A model generated the notes under the pieces. It was not told the DNA's origin. It saw nothing but the letters and a program-made list of their open reading frames with translations, and did not search any database. The position numbers and the translations under genes are program-made. From Strigamia acuminata (taxonomy: Eukaryota > Arthropoda > Chilopoda > Geophilomorpha > Linotaeniidae): a stretch of DNA of 64,000 nt. The stretch is from assembly GCA_949358305.1 (NCBI GenBank), contig CASHSZ010000029.1:124001-188000 (forward strand). The letters run 5' to 3'. This document shows, piece after piece, positions 34,201-45,637 of the stretch; the stretch's first letter is position 1; each line of letters starts with the position of its first letter.

Positions 34201-37200
34201 TTACATTGAAGGCTTCTACTAAGGTTTAAACACTATTTCTAAACATTCAGAGACATTGGTCTTGTGGTGTTTGTGCTAAGTCAACTGTGATGAGATCAAA
34301 AGTCTATTCTCCCAAATCATCGGTTGGATGTTTCTAAAACTTACATTGGAGCCTTCTACTAAGGTTTAAACACTATTTCTGAACATTTAGAGACATTGGT
34401 CTTGTGGTGTTTGTGCTAAGTCAACTGTGATGAGATCAAAAGTCTATTCTCCCAAATCATCGGTTGAATGTTTCTAAAACTTACATTGGAGCCTTCTACT
34501 AAGGTTTAAACACTATTTCTGAACATTCAGAGACATTGGTCTTGTGGTGTTTGTGCTAAGTCAACTGTGATGAGATCAAAAGTCTATTCTCCCAAATCAT
34601 CGGTTGGATGTTTCTAAAACTTACATTGGAGCCTTCTACTAAGGTTTAAACACTATTTCTGAACATTTAGAGACATTGGTCTTGTGGTGTTTGTGCTAAG
34701 TCAACTGCGATGTGAAATAAGCTCAAAATTTTTTTTTCAAAATTTATTGCTTGGGTGTTGCTAAAACTTACATTGAAGGCTTCTACTAAGGTTTAAACAC
34801 TATTTCTGAACATTCAGAGACATTGGTCTTGTGGTGTTTGTGCTAAGTCAACTGCGATGTGAAATGAGCTCAAAATTTTTTTTTCAAAATTTAATGCTTG
34901 GGTGTTGCTAAAACTTATATTGAAGGCTTCTACTAAGGTTTAAACACTATTTCTGAACATTCAGAGACATTGGACTTGTGGTGTTTGTGCTAAGTCAACT
35001 GTGATGAGATCAAAAGTCTATTCTCCCAAATCATCGTTTGGATGTTTCTAAAACTTACATTGGAGCCTTCTACTAAGGTTTAAACACTATTTCTGAACAT
35101 TCAGAGACATTGGTCTTATGGTGTTTGTGCTAAGTCAACTGTGATGAGATCAAAAGTCTATTCTCCCAAATCATCGGTTGGATGTTTCTAAAACTTACGT
35201 TGGAGCCTTCTACTAAGGTTTAAACACTATTTCTGAACATTCAGAGACATTGGTCTTGTGGTGTTTGTGCTAAGTCAACTGTGATGAGATCAAAAGTCTA
35301 TTCTCCCAAATCATCGGTTGGATGTTTCTAAAACTTACATTGGAGCCTTCTACTAAGGTTTAAACACTATTTCTGAACATTCAGAGACATTGGTCTTGTG
35401 GTGTTTGTGCTAAGTCAACTGTGATGAGATCAAAAGTCTATTCTCCCAAATCATCGGTTGGATGTTTCTAAAACTTACATTGGAGCCTTCTACTAAGGTT
35501 TAAACACTATTTCTGAACATTTAGAGACATTGGTCTTGTGGTGTTTGTGCTAAGTCAACTGCAATGAGAAATAAGCTCAAAATTTTTTTTTTCAAAATTT
35601 ATTGCTTGGGTGTTGCTAAAACTTACATTGAAGGCTTCTACTAAGGTTTAAACACTATTTCTGAACATTCAGAGACATTGGTCTTGTGGTGTTTGTGCTA
35701 AGTCAACTGCGATGTGAAATGAGCTCAAAATTTTTTTTTCAAAATTTATTGCTTGGGTGTTGCTAAAACTTACATTGAAGGCTTCTACTAAGGTTTAAAC
35801 ACTATTTCTAAACATTCAGAGACATTGGTCTTGTGGTGTTTGTGCTAAGTCAACTGTGATGAGATCAAAAGTCTATTCTCCCAAATCATCGGTTGGATGT
35901 TTCTAAAACTTACATTGGAGCCTTCTACTAAGGTTTAAACACTATTTCTGAACATTTAGAGACATTGGTCTTGTGGTGTTTGTGCTAAGTCAACTGTGAT
36001 GAGATCAAAAGTCTATTCTCCCAAATCATCGGTTGAATGTTTTTAAAACTTACATTGGAGCCTTCTACTAAGGTTTAAACACTATTTCTGAACATTCAGA
36101 GACATTGGTCTTGTGGTGTTTGTGCTAAGTCAACTGTGATGAGATCAAAAGTCTATTCTCCCAAATCATCGGTTGGATGTTTCTAAAACTTACATTGGAG
36201 CCTTCTACTAAGGTTTAAACACTATTTCTGAACATTTAGAGACATTGGTCTTGTGGTGTTTGTGCTAAGTCAACTGCGATGTGAAATAAGCTCAAAATTT
36301 TTTTTTCAAAATTTATTGCTTGGGTGTTGCTAAAACTTACATTGAAGGCTTCTACTAAGGTTTAAACACTATTTCTAAACATTCAGAGACATTGGTCTTG
36401 TGGTGTTTGTGCTAAGTCAACTGTGATGAGATCAAAAGTCTATTCTCCCAAATCATCGGTTGGATGTTTCTAAAACTTACATTGGAGCCTTCTACTAAGG
36501 TTTAAACACTATTTCTGAACATTTAGAGACATTGGTCTTGTGGTGTTTGTGCTAAGTCAACTGCGATGTGAAATAAGCTCAAAATTTTTTTTTCAAAATT
36601 TATTGCTTGGGTGTTGCTAAAACTTACATTGAAGGCTTCTACTAAGGTTTAAACACTATTTCTAAACATTCAGAGACATTGGTCTTGTGGTGTTTGTGCT
36701 AAGTCAACTGTGATGAGATCAAAAGTCTATTCTCCCAAATCATCGGTTGGATGTTTCTAAAACTTACATTGGAGCCTTCTACTAAGGTTTAAACACTATT
36801 TCTGAACATTTAGAGACATTGGTCTTGTGGTGTTTGTGCTAAGTCAACTGTGATGAGATCAAAAGTCTATTCTCCCAAATCATCGGTTGAATGTTTTTAA
36901 AACTTACATTGGAGCCTTCTACTAAGGTTTAAACACTATTTCTGAACATTCAGAGACATTGGTCTTGTGGTGTTTGTGCTAAGTCAACTGCGATGTGAAA
37001 TAAGCTCAAAATTTTTTTTTCAAAATTTATTGCTTGGGTGTTGCTAAAACTTACATTGAAGGCTTCTACTAAGGTTTAAACACTATTTCTGAACATTCAG
37101 AGACATTGGTCTTGTGGTGTTTGTGCTAAGTCAACTGCGATGTGAAATGAGCTCAAAATTTTTTTTTCAAAATTTATTGCTTGGGTGTTGCTAAAACTTA

Positions 37201-40200
37201 CATTGAAGGCTTCTACTAAGGTTTAAACACTATTTCTAAACATTCAGAGACATTGGTCTTGTGGTGTTTGTGCTAAGTCAACTGTGATGAGATCAAAAGT
37301 CTATTCTCCCAAATCATCGGTTGGATGTTTCTAAAACTTACATTGGAGCCTTCTACTAAGGTTTAAACACTATTTCTGAACATTTAGAGACATTGGTCTT
37401 GTGGTGTTTGTGCTAAGTCAACTGTGATGAGATCAAAAGTCTATTCTCCCAAATCATCGGTTGAATGTTTTTAAAACTTACATTGGAGCCTTCTACTAAG
37501 GTTTAAACACTATTTCTGAACATTCAGAGACATTGGTCTTGTGGTGTTTGTGCTAAGTCAACTGTGATGAGATCAAAAGTCTATTCTCCCAAATCATCGG
37601 TTGGATGTTTCTAAAACTTACATTGGAGCCTTCTACTAAGGTTTAAACACTATTTCTGAACATTTAGAGACATTGGTCTTGTGGTGTTTGTGCTAAGTCA
37701 ACTGCGATGTGAAATAAGCTCAAAATTTTTTTTTCAAAATTTATTGCTTGGGTGTTGCTAAAACTTACATTGAAGGCTTCTACTAAGGTTTAAACACTAT
37801 TTCTAAACATTCAGAGACATTGGTCTTGTGGTGTTTGTGCTAAGTCAACTGTGATGAGATCAAAAGTCTATTCTCCCAAATCATCGGTTGGATGTTTCTA
37901 AAACTTACATTGGAGCCTTCTACTAAGGTTTAAACACTATTTCTGAACATTTAGAGACATTGGTCTTGTGGTGTTTGTGCTAAGTCAACTGCGATGTGAA
38001 ATAAGCTCAAAATTTTTTTTTCAAAATTTATTGCTTGGGTGTTGCTAAAACTTACATTGAAGGCTTCTACTAAGGTTTAAACACTATTTCTAAACATTCA
38101 GAGACATTGGTCTTGTGGTGTTTGTGCTAAGTCAACTGTGATGAGATCAAAAGTCTATTCTCCCAAATCATCGGTTGGATGTTTCTAAAACTTACATTGG
38201 AGCCTTCTACTAAGGTTTAAACACTATTTCTGAACATTTAGAGACATTGGTCTTGTGGTGTTTGTGCTAAGTCAACTGTGATGAGATCAAAAGTCTATTC
38301 TCCCAAATCATCGATTGAATGTTTTTAAAACTTACATTGGAGCCTTCTACTAAGGTTTAAACACTATTTCTGAACATTCAGAGACATTGGTCTTGTGGTG
38401 TTTGTGCTAAGTCAACTGCGATGTGAAATAAGCTCAAAATTTTTTTTTCAAAATTTATTGCTTGGGTGTTGCTAAAACTTACATTGAAGGCTTCTACTAA
38501 GGTTTAAACACTATTTCTAAACATTCAGAGACATTGGTCTTGTGGTGTTTGTGCTAAGTCAACTGTGATGAGATCAAAAGTCTATTCTCCCAAATCATCG
38601 GTTGGATGTTTCTAAAACTTACATTGGAGCCTTCTACTAAGGTTTAAACACTATTTCTGAACATTTAGAGACATTGGTCTTGTGGTGTTTGTGCTAAGTC
38701 AACTGCGATGTGAAATAAGCTCAAAATTTTTTTTTCAAAATTTATTGCTTGGGTGTTGCTAAAACTTACATTGAAGGCTTCTACTAAGGTTTAAACACTA
38801 TTTCTAAACATTCAGAGACATTGGTCTTGTGGTGTTTGTGCTAAGTCAACTGTGATGAGATCAAAAGTCTATTCTCCCAAATCATCGGTTGGATGTTTCT
38901 AAAACTTACATTGGAGCCTTCTACTAAGGTTTAAACACTATTTCTGAACATTTAGAGACATTGGTCTTGTGGTGTTTGTGCTAAGTCAACTGTGATGAGA
39001 TCAAAAGTCTATTCTCCCAAATCATCGGTTGAATGTTTCTAAAACTTACATTGGAGCCTTCTACTAAGGTTTAAACACTATTTCTGAACATTCAGAGACA
39101 TTGGTCTTGTGGTGTTTGTGCTAAGTCAACTGTGATGAGATCAAAAGTCTATTCTCCCAAATCATCGGTTGGATGTTTCTAAAACTTACATTGGAGCCTT
39201 CTACTAAGGTTTAAACACTATTTCTGAACATTTAGAGACATTGGTCTTGTGGTGTTTGTGCTAAGTCAACTGCGATGTGAAATAAGCTCAAAATTTTTTT
39301 TTCAAAATTTATTGCTTGGGTGTTGCTAAAACTTACATTGAAGGCTTCTACTAAGGTTTAAACACTATTTCTGAACATTCAGAGACATTGGTCTTGTGGT
39401 GTTTGTGCTAAGTCAACTGCGATGTGAAATGAGCTCAAAATTTTTTTTTCAAAATTTAATGCTTGGGTGTTGCTAAAACTTATATTGAAGGCTTCTACTA
39501 AGGTTTAAACACTATTTCTGAACATTCAGAGACATTGGACTTGTGGTGTTTGTGCTAAGTCAACTGTGATGAGATCAAAAGTCTATTCTCCCAAATCATC
39601 GTTTGGATGTTTCTAAAACTTACATTGGAGCCTTCTACTAAGGTTTAAACACTATTTCTGAACATTCAGAGACATTGGTCTTATGGTGTTTGTGCTAAGT
39701 CAACTGTGATGAGATCAAAAGTCTATTCTCCCAAATCATCGGTTGGATGTTTCTAAAACTTACATTGGAGCCTTCTACTAAGGTTTAAACACTATTTCTG
39801 AACATTCAGAGACATTGGTCTTGTGGTGTTTGTGCTAAGTCAACTGTGATGAGATCAAAAGTCTATTCTCCCAAATCATCGGTTGGATGTTTCTAAAACT
39901 TACATTGGAGCCTTCTACTAAGGTTTAAACACTATTTCTGAACATTCAGAGACATTGGTCTTGTGGTGTTTGTGCTAAGTCAACTGTGATGAGATCAAAA
40001 GTCTATTCTCCCAAATCATCGGTTGGATGTTTCTAAAACTTACATTGGAGCCTTCTACTAAGGTTTAAACACTATTTCTGAACATTTAGAGACATTGGTC
40101 TTGTGGTGTTTGTGCTAAGTCAACTGCAATGAGAAATAAGCTCAAAATTTTTTTTTTCAAAATTTATTGCTTGGGTGTTGCTAAAACTTACATTGAAGGC

Positions 40201-43200
40201 TTCTACTAAGGTTTAAACACTATTTCTGAACATTCAGAGACATTGGTCTTGTGGTGTTTGTGCTAAGTCAACTGCGATGTGAAATGAGCTCAAAATTTTT
40301 TTTTCAAAATTTATTGCTTGGGTGTTGCTAAAACTTACATTGAAGGCTTCTACTAAGGTTTAAACACTATTTCTAAACATTCAGAGACATTGGTCTTGTG
40401 GTGTTTGTGCTAAGTCAACTGTGATGAGATCAAAAGTCTATTCTCCCAAATCATCGGTTGGATGTTTCTAAAACTTACATTGGAGCCTTCTACTAAGGTT
40501 TAAACACTATTTCTGAACATTTAGAGACATTGGTCTTGTGGTGTTTGTGCTAAGTCAACTGTGATGAGATCAAAAGTCTATTCTCCCAAATCATCGGTTG
40601 AATGTTTTTAAAACTTACATTGGAGCCTTCTACTAAGGTTTAAACACTATTTCTGAACATTCAGAGACATTGGTCTTGTGGTGTTTGTGCTAAGTCAACT
40701 GTGATGAGATCAAAAGTCTATTCTCCCAAATCATCGGTTGGATGTTTCTAAAACTTACATTGGAGCCTTCTACTAAGGTTTAAACACTATTTCTGAACAT
40801 TTAGAGACATTGGTCTTGTGGTGTTTGTGCTAAGTCAACTGCGATGTGAAATAAGCTCAAAATTTTTTTTTCAAAATTTATTGCTTGGGTGTTGCTAAAA
40901 CTTACATTGAAGGCTTCTACTAAGGTTTAAACACTATTTCTAAACATTCAGAGACATTGGTCTTGTGGTGTTTGTGCTAAGTCAACTGTGATGAGATCAA
41001 AAGTCTATTCTCCCAAATCATCGGTTGGATGTTTCTAAAACTTACATTGGAGCCTTCTACTAAGGTTTAAACACTATTTCTGAACATTTAGAGACATTGG
41101 TCTTGTGGTGTTTGTGCTAAGTCAACTGCGATGTGAAATAAGCTCAAAATTTTTTTTTCAAAATTTATTGCTTGGGTGTTGCTAAAACTTACATTGAAGG
41201 CTTCTACTAAGGTTTAAACACTATTTCTAAACATTCAGAGACATTGGTCTTGTGGTGTTTGTGCTAAGTCAACTGTGATGAGATCAAAAGTCTATTCTCC
41301 CAAATCATCGGTTGGATGTTTCTAAGACTTACATTGGAGCCTTCTACTAAGGTTTAAACACTATTTCTGAACATTTAGAGACATTGGTCTTGTGGTGTTT
41401 GTGCTAAGTCAACTGTGATGAGATCAAAAGTCTATTCTCCCAAATCATCGGTTGAATGTTTTTAAAACTTACATTGGAGCCTTCTACTAAGGTTTAAACA
41501 CTATTTCTGAACATTCAGAGACATTGGTCTTGTGGTGTTTGTGCTAAGTCAACTGCGATGTGAAATAAGCTCAAAATTTTTTTTTCAAAATTTATTGCTT
41601 GGGTGTTGCTAAAACTTACATTGAAGGCTTCTACTAAGGTTTAAACACTATTTCTAAACATTCAGAGACATTGGTCTTGTGGTGTTTGTGCTAAGTCAAC
41701 TGTGATGAGATCAAAAGTCTATTCTCCCAAATCATCGGTTGGATGTTTCTAAAACTTACATTGGAGCCTTCTACTAAGGTTTAAACACTATTTCTGAACA
41801 TTTAGAGACATTGGTCTTGTGGTGTTTGTGCTAAGTCAACTGCGATGTGAAATAAGCTCAAAATTTTTTTTTCAAAATTTATTGCTTGGGTGTTGCTAAA
41901 ACTTACATTGAAGGCTTCTACTAAGGTTTAAACACTATTTCTAAACATTCAGAGACATTGGTCTTGTGGTGTTTGTGCTAAGTCAACTGTGATGAGATCA
42001 AAAGTCTATTCTCCCAAATCATCGGTTGGATGTTTCTAAAACTTACATTGGAGCCTTCTACTAAGGTTTAAACACTATTTCTGAACATTTAGAGACATTG
42101 GTCTTGTGGTGTTTGTGCTAAGTCAACTGTGATGAGATCAAAAGTCTATTCTCCCAAATCATCGGTTGAATGTTTCTAAAACTTACATTGGAGCCTTCTA
42201 CTAAGGTTTAAACACTATTTCTGAACATTCAGAGACATTGGTCTTGTGGTGTTTGTGCTAAGTCAACTGTGATGAGATCAAAAGTCTATTCTCCCAAATC
42301 ATCGGTTGGATGTTTCTAAAACTTACATTGGAGCCTTCTACTAAGGTTTAAACACTATTTCTGAACATTTAGAGACATTGGTCTTGTGGTGTTTGTGCTA
42401 AGTCAACTGCGATGTGAAATAAGCTCAAAATTTTTTTTTCAAAATTTATTGCTTGGGTGTTGCTAAAACTTACATTGAAGGCTTCTACTAAGGTTTAAAC
42501 ACTATTTCTAAACATTCAGAGACATTGGTCTTGTGGTGTTTGTGCTAAGTCAACTGTGATGAGATCAAAAGTCTATTCTCCCAAATCATCGGTTGGATGT
42601 TTCTAAAACTTACATTGGAGCCTTCTACTAAGGTTTAAACACTATTTCTGAACATTCAGAGACATTGGACTTGTGGTGTTTGTGCTAAGTCAACTGCGAT
42701 GTGAAATGAGCTCAAAATTTTTTTTTCAAAATTTATTGCTTGGGTGTTGCTAAAACTTATATTGAAGGCTTCTACTAAGGTTTAAACACTATTTCTGAAC
42801 ATTCAGAGACATTGGTCTTGTGGTGTTTGTGCTAAGTCAACTGCGATGTGAAATAAGCTCAAAATTTTTTTTTCAAAATTTATTGCTTGGGTGTTGCTAA
42901 AACTTACATTGAAGGCTTCTACTAAGGTTTAAACACTATTTCTAAACATTCAGAGACATTGGTCTTGTGGTGTTTGTGCTAAGTCAACTGTGATGAGATC
43001 AAAAGTCTATTCTCCCAAATCATCGGTTGGATGTTTCTAAAACTTACATTGGAGCCTTCTACTAAGGTTTAAACACTATTTCTGAACATTTAGAGACATT
43101 GGTCTTGTGGTGTTTGTGCTAAGTCAACTGTGATGAGATCAAAAGTCTATTCTCCCAAGTCATCGGTTGAATGTTTCTAAAACTTACATTGGAGCCTTCT

Positions 43201-44244
43201 ACTAAGGTTTAAACACTATTTCTGAACATTCAGAGACATTGGTCTTGTGGTGTTTGTGCTAAGTCAACTGTGATGAGATCAAAAGTCTATTCTCCCAAAT
43301 CATCGGTTGGATGTTTCTAAAACTTACATTGGAGCCTTCTACTAAGGTTTAAACACTATTTCTGAACATTTAGAGACATTGGTCTTGTGGTGTTTGTGCT
43401 AAGTCAACTGCGATGTGAAATAAGCTCAAAATTTTTTTTTCAAAATTTATTGCTTGGGTGTTGCTAAAACTTACATTGAAGGCTTCTACTAAGGTTTAAA
43501 CACTATTTCTAAACATTCAGAGACATTGGTCTTGTGGTGTTTGTGCTAAGTCAACTGTGATGAGATCAAAAGTCTATTCTCCCAAATCATCGGTTGGATG
43601 TTTCTAAAACTTACATTGGAGCCTTCTACTAAGGTTTAAACACTATTTCTGAACATTCAGAGACATTGGACTTGTGGTGTTTGTGCTAAGTCAACTGCGA
43701 TGTGAAATGAGCTCAAAATTTTTTTTTCAAAATTTATTGCTTGGGTGTTGCTAAAACTTATATTGAAGGCTTCTACTAAGGTTTAAACACTATTTCTGAA
43801 CATTCAGAGACATTGGTCTTGTGGTGTTTGTGCTAAGTCAACTGCGATGTGAAATGAGCTCAAAATTTTTTTTTCAAAATTTAATGCTTGGGTGTTGCTA
43901 AAACTTACATTGAAGGCTTCTACTAAGGTTTAAACACTATTTCTGAACATTCAGAGACATTGGTCTTGTGGTGTTTGTGCTAAGTCAACTGCGATGTGAA
44001 ATAAGCTCAAAATTTTTTTTTCAAAATTTAATGCTTGGGTGTTGCTAAAACTTATATTGAAGGCTTCTACTAAGGTTTAAACACTATTTCTGAACATTCA
44101 GAGACATTGGACTTGTGGTGTTTGTGCTAAGTCAACTGTGATGAGATCAAAAGTCTATTCTCCCAAATCATCGGTTGGATGTTTCTAAAACTTACATTGG
44201 AGCCTTCTACTAAGGTTTAAACACTATTTCTGAACATTCAGAGA
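25231..44244. repeat. Satellite array, block 2 (19.0 kb)
   Basis: The same A (140 bp) and B (147 bp) monomers as block 1, continuing the array after the CCTT duplication. Type B monomers are more frequent than in block 1, often in the order A-A-A-B or A-B. There is no ORF of note and no non-satellite sequence in the block. It ends inside a monomer, at TTCAGAGA, where the next BEL element is inserted. Confidence 0.98.
28952..44244. repeat. Higher-order satellite units of about 4564 bp
   Basis: The rare CATTGGACTT monomer starts units at 28952, 33516, 34937 and 39502. 28952-33515 is 4564 bp (20 A plus 12 B monomers). 33516-34936 is a 1421-bp partial unit (7 A plus 3 B). 34937-39501 is 4565 bp, with one extra T in a T run. 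From 39502 a third copy begins with the same order but lacks about 1.4 kb. Confirming markers: ATCATCGATT at 32321 and 38307, CATCGTTTGG at 33611, 35032 and 39598, and ACTTACGTT at 33772 and 35193. Confidence 0.85.
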
Positions 44245-45602
44245 TGTTTCTGGCAAGGTCGCAGGCGACAACCAGGCCAGAAGGAGGGGCGGCAATACTT
44301 GACTGCTGCTTGGCACAAATTGATACACAGAAGTTGGCCAAAGACTTGAAGAAATGCAAACACTGGACTTGAACTTGCTGCTTCACATGATGATCTGCCA
44401 CTGGTGAGTTCAAGGAGGAGGAAGGAGGATTTTTCTACTCACTGCACATTGCTTTCTGGTTGTATAGAGAAATGAGACTTGGAGAGAAATAAAAAGCAAC
44501 CATTTTATTCTCTAAATTCTTAACAAGACTACTACAATTGAATCACGAGGATATTACAAAGAAGTCACACTTTAACAATAATAAGAAACAACAAGTGTAA
44601 CTATCTCCACATTGTATAAGGACACTTGCACTTAAAGTTACAGAGGTCTCTAAGTGCTTGTAAAGAGAAATAAGTACTGCTGGCACAACAAAACTACCGT
44701 AGAAGTTAATAGTTGAAAACACATAAGCCTAACAGCAAGTATTTGACATTAAATGCAAAAGTATACATTAACAACAGTCTCTAACCACAATGCTCGTTGA
44801 GAACTAAATTATTCACTCTAAAACACACTGAACAACTCATAAAATAGAGAAAAGAATAAGTAAAGACATTTTAGACCAATGAGCTGGCAACTTTACAGTA
44901 AGTGCAGAAGTTAAGTTATAAATCAACACAGATAAATCTTAAACTTAACACTTTTACATTGCATAATAATTAAGTGATTAATTATTAATCAGAACCCACA
45001 AAAACTCTTTGGGATTAAACATTTTCTCCTCTCTTTACAGATACAAGTAGACCACTCCCACAGTAATGGCCGACAATGTAAACAGAGATCACTTGCAGGA
45101 AGATAGAAAGGCTTGAAATTAGCTCACTAGACAGGCTACACACAATCTAAGTTAACAAAACGCTTAATTGGTTAGTAATATACAGAAAACAAACAGAAAT
45201 TGATTGAAACAGCTTAAAACTGATAATAACATACATTTCTCATTCTAGTACCCTTTTGCTGTCTGAGAGCATCATTACACCTTGTCACTACATTGACAAT
45301 AGTGGACTGGAAACAGGAAAACACTTGGAAACATCAAAACATGCATAACACAGGTAAACAAGATAGAAAATAAATTCTAAGTGGATAAATAACTAATGTA
45401 AAAACTCTTTTCTTCCCAGATTTATCCGGTCAGATCAACCAGTACTGAGAAATTCACTCAAACTAACTCAAAGAAGACTTATATTCAAATAAGTGTCTAA
45501 TTAAATTCCCAATCTAAGATAAATATTAAAAACCCTTTTTAATAATTCCAGATGACTAATTTTTAAGACGTTTAGCAGCTTTCCTTTATGTTGCTAGCAA
45601 CA
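44245..45602 (-). repeat. 3' LTR of the thymidine-kinase BEL element
   Basis: 1358 bp. On the coding strand it begins TGTTGCTAGCAACATAAAGG and ends CCAGAAACA. The AATAAA signal on the - strand lies at 44504-44509, about 260 bp before the LTR end. It matches 49476-50833 at a constant offset of 5231 bp. Confidence 0.95.
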
Positions 45603-45637
45603 TAGATTGCCGGCGAAAAGAAAGTGCGAACAACCCA
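45603..45637 (-). other. Short 3' untranslated end, no purine tract
   Basis: 35 bp between the stop codon and the 3' LTR. On the coding strand it contains CTTTCTTTTCGCCGGCAATC, pyrimidine-rich rather than purine-rich. It shares CGCCGGCAA with the corresponding place in the first BEL element (24290s). Confidence 0.6.
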
